From Methylomonas albis (lineage in GTDB: Bacteria > Pseudomonadota > Gammaproteobacteria > Methylococcales > Methylomonadaceae), in NCBI RefSeq assembly GCF_014850955.1, contig NZ_JACXSS010000001.1, positions 3,596,001-3,660,000 on the forward strand: a DNA stretch of 64,000 nucleotides, in the 5' to 3' direction. Under the pieces are notes generated by a model, which was not told the DNA's origin, did not search any database, and worked only from the letters and a program-made list of their open reading frames with translations. Within the stretch, counting starts at the first letter, position 1; the number at the start of each line of letters is the position of its first letter. The position numbers and the translations under genes are program-made. Of the stretch, positions 23,847 through 33,408 are shown in pieces.

Positions 23847-25628
23847 ATGAACACTTTTATTCGGTCTGTTCTTGCAGAAGCGGACCACAAACCGGAAAGG
23901 CTTTTACAGATGCTAAGGGCCGTGCAGGTGCAGTACCTGCATATTCCCAAGGCAGCTATCGAGCAACTTGCCAAAGCCCTAAACATCCCCCGCACCCAAA
24001 TTATTGCTGTCGCGGAATTCTACAGTTTCTTGCACCTGGCGCCGCAGGGCCGTTACGACATTTACATCAGCGATTCGATTACCGATCGGATGCTGGGCAA
24101 GGAAAAACTGCTGAATTATCTGGCGGAAAAGCTGAAAGTCAAAGTTGGCCAAGTCCGTACGGACGGTCTAGTCAGCCTCAACAATACCTCCTGCACCGGC
24201 ATGTGCGACCAAGGCCCTGCAGGCTTGGTTAACGGCTATGCCTTGACGCGCCTGGATTATTCCAAAATAGATGTAATCGCCGAACTGATCGAACAGCAAG
24301 CCCCCTTGACCGACTGGCCTGCAGAGTTTTTCGCGGTTACCGAAGAAATCCGCAAACCCGGATTACTGCTCAATCAGCCGTTTAATAACGGCACAGCGCT
24401 AGCGGCCACATTTGCCCGAGGACCAGCGGAAACCCTAGCGGAAGTAGACTTATCCAACCTGCGCGGCCGCGGCGGTGCCGGCTTTAAAACGGCATTGAAA
24501 TGGCGCACCTGTTCGGCACAGAACGAAACGCCGCACTACGTGATCTGTAACGCCGACGAGGGTGAACCTGGTACCTTTAAAGACCGGATGCTGCTCGATG
24601 TCTATGCCGATCAAGTCTTTGAAGGCATGACTTTGTGCGCGGCGATAATTGGTTCGGATCAAGGTTTACTGTATCTACGCGCCGAGTATTTATTCCTCTA
24701 CGAGCAATTGCAGCGCGTGTTAAAACACCGCCGCGCCAACGGATTGCTGGGTCGCAATATTCTCGGCCGGTCAGGTTTTGATTTTGACATTGAAATTCGC
24801 ATGGGCGCCGGCGCTTACATCTGCGGCGAGGCCTCCGCGCAAATCGAGTCCTTGGAAGGCAAGCCCGGCATACCCCGGGTCAAACCGCCCAACTCGGTAA
24901 TCTGCGGCTACCAACGCAAACCCACCGTGGTGGACAACGTCGAGACCTTTTTCGCCGCCACCCACATCGCCATTAAAGGCGGGCAATGGTTTGCGGAAGT
25001 CGGCACCGCACAATCGACCGGCAGCAAACTGCTCAGTATCAGCGGCGACTGCGCGCGGCCCGGCATTTATGAATACCCATTCGGCACATCAATTGAAGAG
25101 ATTTTGCGAGACTGCGGCGCGGATGACGTGCTGGGTGTGCAAGTGGGCGGCCCTTCCGGCACTTTTATTTCCAACCGGGAACTGCAACGGCGCATAGCCT
25201 TCGAAGACCTGTCCACCGCTGGCTCGTTTATGGTGTTCAACAATAGCCGCAGTATTTTCGACATCGTGCAAAACTTTACCGATTTCTTCGCCCATGAAAG
25301 TTGCGGCTTTTGCACGCCGTGCCGGGTCGGCACCACGCTGTTGAAAAATCAGCTGCGGAAAATTGTCGAAGGCAACGGCGCCGCGGTCGATCTGGAAGAA
25401 CTCAACGAGATATGCCTGGTCGTCAAAAACAACAGCCATTGCGGTCTGGGCGATTCCGCCGCCAATCCGATTTTAAGCACCTTGGTCAGCCATCCGGAGC
25501 TGTATCTTAAGCAATTAAAACAAAGCAGTTTTACCCCGGGTTTTGATTTGGACGCCACCCTGGCCGTGGCCCGCCGTATGGCGCAGCGCGATGACGACGC
25601 AGCGCATTTATCGCAAGTGGAGAATTGA
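23847..25628 (+). CDS. hoxF: HoxF, NADH-binding diaphorase subunit of NAD-reducing hydrogenase
   Basis: The 593-residue protein fuses a NuoE-like thioredoxin-fold 2Fe-2S domain (TSCTGMCDQGPAG near residue 115) to a NuoF-like domain: RGRGGAGF (NADH/FMN) near 205, GAGAYICGEASA near 313 and the 4Fe-4S motif ESCGFCTPCRVGT near 485. With HoxU it forms the diaphorase that exchanges electrons between NAD(H) and the hydrogenase HoxYH in the cytoplasm. First gene of hoxFUYHW. Confidence 0.95.
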   Translation: MNTFIRSVLAEADHKPERLLQMLRAVQVQYLHIPKAAIEQLAKALNIPRTQIIAVAEFYSFLHLAPQGRYDIYISDSITDRMLGKEKLLNYLAEKLKVKVGQVRTDGLVSLNNTSCTGMCDQGPAGLVNGYALTRLDYSKIDVIAELIEQQAPLTDWPAEFFAVTEEIRKPGLLLNQPFNNGTALAATFARGPAETLAEVDLSNLRGRGGAGFKTALKWRTCSAQNETPHYVICNADEGEPGTFKDRMLLDVYADQVFEGMTLCAAIIGSDQGLLYLRAEYLFLYEQLQRVLKHRRANGLLGRNILGRSGFDFDIEIRMGAGAYICGEASAQIESLEGKPGIPRVKPPNSVICGYQRKPTVVDNVETFFAATHIAIKGGQWFAEVGTAQSTGSKLLSISGDCARPGIYEYPFGTSIEEILRDCGADDVLGVQVGGPSGTFISNRELQRRIAFEDLSTAGSFMVFNNSRSIFDIVQNFTDFFAHESCGFCTPCRVGTTLLKNQLRKIVEGNGAAVDLEELNEICLVVKNNSHCGLGDSAANPILSTLVSHPELYLKQLKQSSFTPGFDLDATLAVARRMAQRDDDAAHLSQVEN

Positions 25629-25629
25629 T

Positions 25630-26469
25630 ATGAGCGGCACTCTTTGCATCGACGGCATCGCCGTACCGTTCAGCGACGGCCAAACCATTATCGAGGCGGC
25701 GCGCACTGCCGGCGTGTACATTCCTTATCTGTGCCACCGACCGGGCTACGCCCCTTACGGCAGTTGCAAGTTATGCACGGTGAAAGTCAACGGCCGCACC
25801 AATACCGCTTGTACGCTGCCGGCTGCCGACGGTCAGACGGTGATCAGCAACAGCCCGGACCTGCAACACGACCGCCAGCGCATCACCCAAATGCTGTTCG
25901 TGGAAGGCAACCACTTTTGCCCGTCCTGCGAAAAATCCGGCAATTGCCAGTTACAGGCCGTGGCCTACCATCAAAACATGCTGGATAACCACTATCCGCA
26001 TTTTTATGCGCAGCGCGAGATGGACGCCTCGCACCCGGATATTTTGATCGACCACGACCGCTGCATTTTCTGCAATCTGTGCGTGCGCGCCAGCAAGGAA
26101 AAAGACGGCAAGGAGGTGTTCGGCATCGCCGGACGCGGCATCCACAAACGCTTAGTCATCAACTCGCCCAGTGGCAAGCTGAAAGACAGCGATATTAGTG
26201 TCAACGACGAGGCCGCCCATGTCTGCCCGACCGGAGCGATCCTGGTCAAACGTAGCGCCTACCTGACGCCGATTGGCGAACGCATTTATGACGGGCATCC
26301 CATCAGCGAGGTCGCCTGCGAAAAAGCAGTTATCAAGGCCGGTGAGGCAAGCGGCTACCCAAGCTGCGACCCGACCAAGTTGGCGGATGCGGCTCAGCAG
26401 AACGGAGGCCCGGACTCCCACTACGCGGCGACGATGCCGCCCGCGCCGGACATCAAACATGGCCGCTAA
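25630..26469 (+). CDS. hoxU: HoxU, iron-sulfur subunit of the diaphorase
   Basis: The 279-residue ferredoxin-like subunit resembles the NuoG N-terminus. It carries a 2Fe-2S cluster (YLCHRPGYAPYGSCKLC near residues 34-50), a His/Cys 4Fe-4S motif (HFCPSCEKSGNC near 96) and CIFCNLC near 143. It wires electrons from HoxF to HoxY. The ATG at 25630 directly follows the hoxF stop; about 40 residues beyond the last cluster form a low-complexity tail. It overlaps hoxY by 11 nt. Confidence 0.93.
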   Translation: MSGTLCIDGIAVPFSDGQTIIEAARTAGVYIPYLCHRPGYAPYGSCKLCTVKVNGRTNTACTLPAADGQTVISNSPDLQHDRQRITQMLFVEGNHFCPSCEKSGNCQLQAVAYHQNMLDNHYPHFYAQREMDASHPDILIDHDRCIFCNLCVRASKEKDGKEVFGIAGRGIHKRLVINSPSGKLKDSDISVNDEAAHVCPTGAILVKRSAYLTPIGERIYDGHPISEVACEKAVIKAGEASGYPSCDPTKLADAAQQNGGPDSHYAATMPPAPDIKHGR

Positions 26470-26998
26470 AATCAAAATCGCCACCACCTCGCTGGCCGGC
26501 TGCTTCGGCTGCCATATGTCGTTTCTGGATATAGACGAGCGCTTACTGAAACTGGCCGACATCGTCGAATTCGACCGTTCGCCACTCACCGACATCGAAC
26601 ACTGCGGCCCGTGCGACATCGGCCTGATCGAAGGCGGGGTTTGCAATTCCGAAAACGTGCATGTGCTGCGCGAGTTTCGCGCTAACTGCAAAATTCTGAT
26701 CGCCGTCGGCGCTTGCGCCATCAACGGCGGCCTGCCGGCGCTGCGTAACTTTTTCAAGCTGGAAGATTGCCTGTTGGAAGCCTACCAGGACGGCATCGGC
26801 GTGGACAATCCGCAGATACCCAGCGACCCGGAATTGCCTTTGCTGCTGGACAAGGTGCGACCGGTCCACGAGATCGTCAAGATCGATTATTTTATGCCCG
26901 GCTGTCCGCCATCCGCCGATGTGTTTTGGCACTACCTGAGTGCATTGATCGAAGGCCGCGACCCGACTTTACCTTACGAGTTAGTCCATTACGACTAA
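26459..26998 (+). CDS. hoxY: HoxY, small NiFe-hydrogenase subunit
   Basis: The 179-residue short small subunit of group 3d hydrogenase holds only the proximal 4Fe-4S cluster. Its cysteines are in GCFGCHMSFLD, CGPCD/GGVCNSEN, GACAINGG and MPGCPPSADVFW. It has no Tat signal, in line with a cytoplasmic enzyme. ATG 26459 lies inside the hoxU end, so translation is coupled. Confidence 0.94.
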   Translation: MAAKIKIATTSLAGCFGCHMSFLDIDERLLKLADIVEFDRSPLTDIEHCGPCDIGLIEGGVCNSENVHVLREFRANCKILIAVGACAINGGLPALRNFFKLEDCLLEAYQDGIGVDNPQIPSDPELPLLLDKVRPVHEIVKIDYFMPGCPPSADVFWHYLSALIEGRDPTLPYELVHYD

Positions 26999-27009
26999 CG
27001 GAGGAACCC

Positions 27010-28521
27010 GTGTACGAATATCTTGAAACCGCCGATCCGGCCTTGGTCGAAGCCGGCAAGTTAAAACGGGTCGCTGTCGATCCGGTGTCCCGCGTGGAAG
27101 GCCACGGCAAAGTCACGCTGCTGCTCGACGAAAACAATCAGGTCCAGCAAGCCCGCCTGCACATCGTCGAATTCCGCGGCTTTGAAAAATTTATTCAGGG
27201 CCGCCCTTACTGGGAGCTGCCGGTGATGGTGCAGCGCTTGTGCGGCATCTGCCCGGTCAGCCACCATCTGGCCGCAGCCAAGGCCATAGACCAGTTGGTC
27301 GGCGTCGATCCGGCCAATCTGCCGCCGGCTGCGGACAAGTTACGGCGCTTGTTACATTTCGGTCAGGTGTTGCAATCGCATGCCTTGCATTTTTTCCACC
27401 TGTCCAGCCCAGATTTGCTGTTCGGATTCGAAAGCGAGATAGGCAAACGCAGTATCGTCGCGGTGCTGGCGGATTATCCGGATATTGGTTTGCAAGGCGT
27501 GAAACTGCGCAAATACGGCCAGGAAGTGATCCGCATGGTCTGCGGCAAGCGCATTCACGGCACCGGCGCGATTCCCGGCGGCATGAACAAAGCGCTGAGC
27601 AAAGACGAGCGGGATTATCTGAAACAAGACATCGGCCAAATTGTGAGCTGGGCGCAAGGCGCTTTGCAACTGGTCACCAAAGTCCACACCTCCAACCTGC
27701 CCTATTACGACGACTTCGCCACCATCCGCAGCAACTACCTGAGTTTGACCAAACCTGACGGTGCGTTGGAGCTTTATCACGGCGGGATTAGGGTGAAAAA
27801 CCAGCAAGGCGAACCCCTGGTCGACCATTACGATTACTGCGATTATCAGGAATTGATCCGCGAAGAAGTGCGCTCTTGGACCTATATGAAATTCCCTTAC
27901 CTGACTGCGCTGGGTAAAGCCGATGGCTGGTATCGGGTGGGGCCGTTGGCGCGGGTCAACAATTGCGATTTTATCGACACGCCACTGGCGGAAGCCGCGC
28001 GCGTCGAGTTCAAGCAGCACGGCGGCGCAACCATGGTTCACAGCACCCTGGCCTTTCACTGGACCCGGATGATCGAATTACTGCATTGCGCGGAGAGCAT
28101 CCAAATCTTGCTGGACGATCCGGACTTACTGAGTAACGACTTGGTCGCCAAGGGCGAAAAACGCTACGAAGGCATAGGCGTGATCGAAGCGCCGCGCGGC
28201 ACGCTGTTTCATCATTACCAAATCGACGAAAACGACATTGTCACCAAAGCCAATCTGATCGTCTCCACCACCAGCAACAACACAGCGATGAACGAATCGG
28301 TGCGGCAAGTTGCGGCGGAATATTTGTCGGGCCGCGAATTGACCGAACCCTTGTTGAATAACCTGGAAGTGGCGATTCGCGCCTATGATCCTTGCCTGTC
28401 CTGCGCCACGCATGCGGTCGGCAAAATGCCCTTGCAGTTGGAACTGGTCGATGCGGACGGCAAGTTGGTGGATAAACTGGTTCGGCACAGCAGCGGCGAA
28501 TTTATCCACGGCTGCGAATGA
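27010..28521 (+). CDS. hoxH: HoxH, large NiFe-hydrogenase subunit
   Basis: The 503-residue catalytic subunit has the NiFe ligands in RLCGICPVSHH near residue 78 and DPCLSCATH near residue 460. The C-terminal extension after CATHAVGKMP would be clipped by HoxW once nickel is inserted. The N-terminus VDPVSRVEGHGK is typical. I chose the GTG at 27010, which follows GGAGG by 5 nt; upstream in-frame codons lie within hoxY. The enzyme oxidises or evolves H2 coupled to NAD. Confidence 0.95.
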   Translation: MYEYLETADPALVEAGKLKRVAVDPVSRVEGHGKVTLLLDENNQVQQARLHIVEFRGFEKFIQGRPYWELPVMVQRLCGICPVSHHLAAAKAIDQLVGVDPANLPPAADKLRRLLHFGQVLQSHALHFFHLSSPDLLFGFESEIGKRSIVAVLADYPDIGLQGVKLRKYGQEVIRMVCGKRIHGTGAIPGGMNKALSKDERDYLKQDIGQIVSWAQGALQLVTKVHTSNLPYYDDFATIRSNYLSLTKPDGALELYHGGIRVKNQQGEPLVDHYDYCDYQELIREEVRSWTYMKFPYLTALGKADGWYRVGPLARVNNCDFIDTPLAEAARVEFKQHGGATMVHSTLAFHWTRMIELLHCAESIQILLDDPDLLSNDLVAKGEKRYEGIGVIEAPRGTLFHHYQIDENDIVTKANLIVSTTSNNTAMNESVRQVAAEYLSGRELTEPLLNNLEVAIRAYDPCLSCATHAVGKMPLQLELVDADGKLVDKLVRHSSGEFIHGCE

Positions 28522-28985
28522 GCAAACCCATCCTGGTGTTCGGTTACGGCAATCCCAGCCGTGGCGACGATGCAGTAGGCCCTTTGCTTTTGGATTATCT
28601 GGCCGAGCATCTCGACTTAAGCAGTATAGAATTGCTCAGTGACTTTCAATTACAGATCGAACACGCGCTGGATTTGCAAGATCGCGAACTGGTGGTGTTT
28701 GTCGATGCCGCGGAAAATTGCCCGGACAGCTTTACCTTTACCCCATTAACCCCAGCCCAAGACCACAGTTACTCCAGCCACGCGCTGAGCCCGGCCGCGC
28801 TGCTGTCGGTCTATCAATCCGTCGGCAAACAACCGCTACCACCGTGCTATTTACTAAGCATCCAAGCCGAAACTTTCGAGCTGGGTACAGGATTAAGCGA
28901 GCGATGCGCAACCAATTTACAACGAGCCAGCCTCTTCCTGGAAAAACTGTTGGCGCAGCCGTTATCGACAATCGTTGAACATTAA
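28518..28985 (+). CDS. hoxW: HoxW, hydrogenase maturation endopeptidase
   Basis: A 155-residue HybD/HoxW-type nickel-dependent protease that trims the HoxH tail. The first metal ligand region GYGNPSRGDDAVGP is near residue 9, the second D is in FVDAAE and a later histidine in YSSHALSPAALL. It overlaps hoxH by 4 nt. No hypABCDEF genes are in the window, so nickel insertion must be encoded elsewhere. The 28986-29296 gap holds nothing further recognisable except a CTGTCAC half-site at 29275. Confidence 0.92.
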   Translation: MSKPILVFGYGNPSRGDDAVGPLLLDYLAEHLDLSSIELLSDFQLQIEHALDLQDRELVVFVDAAENCPDSFTFTPLTPAQDHSYSSHALSPAALLSVYQSVGKQPLPPCYLLSIQAETFELGTGLSERCATNLQRASLFLEKLLAQPLSTIVEH

Positions 28986-29296
28986 TTTGCAAGCCTGGAT
29001 CTATAGCACTTTTGACGCTTCCGCCTCACGAAATCAGTCTCAAAATTTTCCATCGCCCCCTACCTCAAAGCCGCGAACCCCAGTTTTTTTTCGGCCAACA
29101 CGAAAATAATTCAGCAGCGCCAAAACCATTATTGTCCCGACTTTTGACGCTGCGCGTACCGCGCAAAGCGAACTGCAAACACCCACTATTGGGGCAGTCG
29201 CCAACAGCGCGCTCCATTAAAGTGCGGACAGATCCTGCGCACGGCCCTATGCTGTTATACAATAATTAATGAAACTGTCACAAATAAGGAAACTCC

Positions 29297-29926
29297 ATGT
29301 TCTCTCTACAAACCATCTTTGGCAAAGGCGATAAATTTTATGGCTTGCTTGAAGCCAGTGCTGAATCGGCACACGCCTCGGCCAAGGCATTGATAGAGCT
29401 GCTAAGCACATCCGCCACCCAACAGTCATTGGAAAAATTCAAACAGGCGCGGCGCCGGGAAAAGAATTTATTCGGCCAGATCAGCGAGGAATTGGTTAAT
29501 ACCTTTGTGACCGTGCTGGATCGCGAGGATATTGAAGCGTTGAACGGCGCGCTTTATAAGATTCCCAAAGTCGTGGAAAAGTTTGCGGAACGCTATAGCT
29601 TAGCCTTGGGCCGCATCGGCGATGTTGACTTCAACAGCCGCGCAAAGATGCTGGAGCAGGCCTGCCAGGTTTTGGAGCAGATGGTTGGCCAGTTGCGCAA
29701 AGGCATGGATTTGGACGAAGTCAAAAGGTTAAACGATCAACTGCAAACCATTGAAGCGGAAGCCGACGACCAAATTCTGGAGTTGTACCGCGACGTCTAT
29801 GCCAACGAAACCGATCCGATCCGCTACCTGGTAAAAACCAATTTGTTCGAAATCCTCGAAAAAGCCATTGATCGCTGCCGCGATGCCGGCAATGTCGTTT
29901 ATCACATCGTCTTAAAAAATTCATAG
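29297..29926 (+). CDS. DUF47 PhoU-like partner of the Pit transporter
   Basis: A 209-residue all-helical protein of the DUF47/PhoU-like family, which occurs with Pit transporters and is thought to regulate phosphate uptake. It begins FSLQTIFGKGDKFYGLLEASAE and shows the duplicated metal-site pattern (EAEADDQ; EILEKAIDRCRDAGNVV). AAGGA precedes the ATG by 6 nt. It lies 10 nt before pit. Confidence 0.88.
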   Translation: MFSLQTIFGKGDKFYGLLEASAESAHASAKALIELLSTSATQQSLEKFKQARRREKNLFGQISEELVNTFVTVLDREDIEALNGALYKIPKVVEKFAERYSLALGRIGDVDFNSRAKMLEQACQVLEQMVGQLRKGMDLDEVKRLNDQLQTIEAEADDQILELYRDVYANETDPIRYLVKTNLFEILEKAIDRCRDAGNVVYHIVLKNS

Positions 29927-29936
29927 AAGGACTGTC

Positions 29937-31049
29937 ATGCTGACACTGCTTTTGCTGGTCATTCTGGCGGCACTGATATTCGAGTTCGTTAACGGTTTCC
30001 ATGACACCGCTAACTCGATTGCCACGGTGGTTGCCACCAAAGTATTAACCCCTAGCCAGGCAGTCATCCTCGCTGCGGTGACCAATTTGGTCGGCGCCTT
30101 ATCAGGCACCGCAGTAGCCAAAACCATCTCGTCCGGACTGGTCGACACCGCCGTGGTAACAATCACCTCTGAAGTGTTGATCTGCGCGCTGACCGGGGCG
30201 ATTATCTGGAATCTGATTACCTGGGCCTTGGGCCTGCCCTCTTCTTCCAGCCACGCCTTGATTGGCGGCTTATGCGGCGCGGCCCTGGCGGCCGGCCACA
30301 ACAATCCGGACGTGTTGATCTGGTCAAAAACAGCATTGGTGTGGACGGAAAACAAAGGACTGCTCTGGAAAGTTGTGATTCCGATGATCAGCTCCCCAAT
30401 TGCCGGCTTCACCCTGGGTATTTTAATCATGGGCCTGTTGATGGCGATTATCAGCGGCATGAATGCTGCTGGTGGCCTCATCGCACACATCTCGCGGCCA
30501 AAATGGATTAACGCCTTATTTGGCAAGGCTCAACTGGTATCCGCCGGTTATATGGGCTTTGCTCACGGCAGTAACGATGCGCAAAAAACCATGGGTATTA
30601 TCGCGCTAGCCATTTTTACGGCAAACAACGCCGGCACCCTCGATCAGTTACCTGCTTGGGCGGAATTCTTGCGTCCGGATGGTGGAGAAAAGGACATCGA
30701 CACCTGGATCGTGCTCAGTTGTGCTTTAATCATGGCGCTCGGCACCTCAGTGGGCGGATGGCGAATTATCAAAACACTTGGCCACAAGATGGTCAAGCTA
30801 CATCCAATAAACGGCTTTGCGGCAGAAACCAGTTCCGCAACCATCCTTTTGACCGCCGCTCATTTCGGGATGCCGGTTTCCACCACGCATAGTATTTCCA
30901 CCGCTATCATGGGCGTGGGCTTTGCCAAGAACCCGCACACACTGAAACTGTCCGTGATCGAACGGATTGTTTGGGCCTGGGTGTTGACCATCCCAGCCGC
31001 CGGTGGTATTGCCTGGGGAATGGTAAGTGTATTGCCGCTGTTAAATTAA
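29937..31049 (+). CDS. pit: Pit-family low-affinity phosphate transporter
   Basis: The 370-residue membrane protein shows the two inverted PF01384 signatures: FVNGFHDTANSIATVVATKVLTP near residue 18 and MGFAHGSNDAQKTMG near 204. It imports phosphate, probably as a metal-phosphate complex with protons. It forms an operon with the DUF47 gene. Together with phoU and the secreted nucleotidases it gives this chromosome stretch a phosphate theme. Confidence 0.93.
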   Translation: MLTLLLLVILAALIFEFVNGFHDTANSIATVVATKVLTPSQAVILAAVTNLVGALSGTAVAKTISSGLVDTAVVTITSEVLICALTGAIIWNLITWALGLPSSSSHALIGGLCGAALAAGHNNPDVLIWSKTALVWTENKGLLWKVVIPMISSPIAGFTLGILIMGLLMAIISGMNAAGGLIAHISRPKWINALFGKAQLVSAGYMGFAHGSNDAQKTMGIIALAIFTANNAGTLDQLPAWAEFLRPDGGEKDIDTWIVLSCALIMALGTSVGGWRIIKTLGHKMVKLHPINGFAAETSSATILLTAAHFGMPVSTTHSISTAIMGVGFAKNPHTLKLSVIERIVWAWVLTIPAAGGIAWGMVSVLPLLN

Positions 31050-31109
31050 ACTATAAATACCTGGTACCTGCAGACAAACGATTGATGCTGATCTGGCAAG
31101 CCTGCACGG

Positions 31110-32594
31110 CTAATCTCCAAGAGGCCGGATGAGTTTCTCCATAAGCCGCGGATCGTCGAAATGCCGTTTGCCTAGAAAGGCAATCGCGTGCGTTCCCCAC
31201 TGCCGCATAGCACCAGCGTTGGGCACGCCCATGGGCCAAAGTAGAAATCTCTCCAGACGCTCGCTACCCTCCACCAATCCGTCCGGCTTAAACATGCTCA
31301 CATGCCGGCCGCCGGGCGCTGGCAGGGAGCGAAGTTCGTTGTAATCAGACCAGCCGTAGACAATAGGCTCCGGCACCGGCTGTTCCGCTATCACGCCGCG
31401 GATGAAATGATTTCCCGAGGCTAGCCGGACAGTCAGCCGTTCGTTGGGTTTAAGGGTGGGAATCGATGTTGGCGACAAAACTGGCTCAGAACCGTCCTGA
31501 GCTTGCACGACCAGCGCCCCCTCACCCGGAAAAATCTGGTAATAACAACCGCAGGAATGAATGCTGTCATAAGCCAGGGGCCTGCCGTCCATCCCCAAGG
31601 TGACCCGCCAAATCACGCCATCAAAACGGCCCGAGTAAAGATCCAGCCAAGCTTCGGCTGTTCTGGCCGGAAACCACACGACATAATTGAGCTGTAACAA
31701 CACCTGCTCGCCGAAACGAGTATGTGAGGTCAGGGTATAAACAACGGGGTCCACGGTGTCTATAGAGGCCTCCCCATCCGCACCGACTCCTACAGTACCA
31801 ATATGATCGTTGTCGTTTGCCGTATCGACACGCCATACCGGTGCAAAGGTGGAGAATAATCGGCTCAACTGGTCTTCGGAAGGCTCCGGAATAGCCAATG
31901 GCTTGCTAGCCGACTGTTCGAGAATCTTTGCGACTTCCGCAGCATCCAGAATATCCGCCGTGGGTGGCACATATCGAATCGACCGGTTCGTGCCGAAGTG
32001 GTTTTGCGTGGCGTTGAAGAAGGACTCCCGTAACGCCTGCTGCTCGCGCCGAATACCTTCAACAATAGTCCAACGCGTAAGAAAGTAGACACCGAAGAAC
32101 CGCTGCCAGGTCGAATAGGCATCGGGGGGATTGATCGCCGATAACAGTTGAGAGCGCCGACTCGGATAAATCAGGGCCTGCTCGCTGAGAATCTGCCCAC
32201 AGACATTCACCGTCGTATCAACATGAGGTCCGAAAGACACTTCGAGCCGCGAGATTGCTTCGGGTGGCAGGTTACGCCATTCTATTAAGCGGGCCGACAT
32301 ATCCAACTGCCGCAAATGCTCAAGCCATGCGGCATAAGCTTCCCCGGTCATATTTTCCGTTGCAAACGACGCCAGAAAACGATCAACACGCAGTTGCGGA
32401 AAGCCTGAGATCCGGGCTGTAGCTGCGTCCGCCACATCGTAATCTTCGATATACCGATCCATTTCTTGGAAAAAGCCTTCGCAGTCGGTTGCCGCCAGCG
32501 CGAATGCAGGAGGCATGGTTTTCCACGCGGTACAGGCTTGAAGGGCTAAGGCGAGTATGACGACCAATGCCAAGAAGCACCGGCTATGGATCAT
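31110..32594 (-). CDS. Hypothetical exported lipoprotein, about 494 residues
   Basis: The N-terminus MIHSRCFLALVVILALALQAC is a lipoprotein signal with lipobox LQAC, so I start at ATG 32594 instead of 32636. The body contains no motif I recognise. It is acidic with aromatic-rich beta segments in the C-terminal half (YNVVWFPARTAEAWLDLYSG-like stretch near residue 320) and a CGCYYQIFPGEG segment. It is probably a large outer-membrane-anchored protein of unknown function, transcribed alone and convergent with pit. I see no gene in 32637-32972. Confidence 0.7.
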   Translation of the reverse strand: MIHSRCFLALVVILALALQACTAWKTMPPAFALAATDCEGFFQEMDRYIEDYDVADAATARISGFPQLRVDRFLASFATENMTGEAYAAWLEHLRQLDMSARLIEWRNLPPEAISRLEVSFGPHVDTTVNVCGQILSEQALIYPSRRSQLLSAINPPDAYSTWQRFFGVYFLTRWTIVEGIRREQQALRESFFNATQNHFGTNRSIRYVPPTADILDAAEVAKILEQSASKPLAIPEPSEDQLSRLFSTFAPVWRVDTANDNDHIGTVGVGADGEASIDTVDPVVYTLTSHTRFGEQVLLQLNYVVWFPARTAEAWLDLYSGRFDGVIWRVTLGMDGRPLAYDSIHSCGCYYQIFPGEGALVVQAQDGSEPVLSPTSIPTLKPNERLTVRLASGNHFIRGVIAEQPVPEPIVYGWSDYNELRSLPAPGGRHVSMFKPDGLVEGSERLERFLLWPMGVPNAGAMRQWGTHAIAFLGKRHFDDPRLMEKLIRPLGD

Positions 32595-32972
32595 AATCGA
32601 CCAAGAGGTCCGAGAAATAATTGGCGACCAAATCAAGCCGATTTCCAGACCAGACGCGGTGTAATCTCGTCAGCCAGCAAAAACGGAGATCGGAAAATCG
32701 CCTGAAAAAGACAGCCTTAAAAACCATGTCGGAGCCCCCTGTCGATTGTCTGCAGTATCTTGTACTGCGGTTTATCAAATGAGTGCAGGAAATTGACCGC
32801 TTAGAAAACAGCGAAAATCGTTCATTCGGTTTCCGGCTTTTTGAAAAGTTCAATGGTATTGAACACCAAGGGCTCAGCTTGGTTGTATCGGCCCATTTTC
32901 GCAGTACGAAGCATTTCAACTTGGAGCCGCGCAAACAAATACCGATGCTTTTATCTTAAATGACAGATTCTG

Positions 32973-33179
32973 CTATTCTTCTTCTATTGTCTCTTTTTCG
33001 GCGGCAAGTGCTATCACCCGACTGCAGAGATATTCGTCGCTTAAGACAACATCAACCATTGAATCAACAACCAGGCGCAATTTTAAGGCATTGAGCCTCG
33101 AAAACGTATTCAGTGTTTTGAAGGTTTCTTTATTCAAAGCAACCTTTTTTCTATCATCTTTTGATTTTTCAGACGACAT
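32973..33179 (-). CDS. Small hypothetical protein, possible antitoxin-like
   Basis: A 68-residue charged protein starting MSSEKSKDDRKKVALNKETF, preceded by an AGGGGG ribosome site 7 nt before ATG. The pattern of a short strand followed by two helices (VALNKETFKTLNTFSR...) is compatible with a ribbon-helix-helix DNA-binding fold, but this is weak. A divergent small reading frame starts 31 nt away. Confidence 0.4.
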   Translation of the reverse strand: MSSEKSKDDRKKVALNKETFKTLNTFSRLNALKLRLVVDSMVDVVLSDEYLCSRVIALAAEKETIEEE

Positions 33180-33210
33180 GGCAAACCCCCTAATAGAAGA
33201 AGAATGTTAC

Positions 33211-33408
33211 GTGAAAATATCAGTGAAAAAACTGGTGGAACAAGCCTGGTCGTTGGAAGAAAGCATCCGACGATTAATTGAGCAAAACTGCAATCGTTGC
33301 AACCAGAATGGATGTTGCACCCCTTCAATATTAAAAGACCGGCTTAATCGCATATATGAAAAAACCCACGCTCGTTACAAACGCCGACTTCAAAAACTCT
33401 GGTCGTAA
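33211..33408 (+). CDS. Small cysteine-rich hypothetical protein
   Basis: A 65-residue protein read from GTG 33211 (an ATG at 33178 would overlap the divergent gene). It has CNRCNQNGCC, a possible metal-binding knuckle, and a basic tail HARYKRRLQKLWS similar to the protein at 23245-23514. Coding status is uncertain. In the following 33409-34020 stretch I see no gene and no clear promoter. Confidence 0.35.
   Translation: MKISVKKLVEQAWSLEESIRRLIEQNCNRCNQNGCCTPSILKDRLNRIYEKTHARYKRRLQKLWS

Noticed and set aside
27352-28059. A 235-codon minus-strand frame inside hoxH
   Set aside because: Shadow frame; the hydrogenase large subunit on the plus strand is unambiguous.
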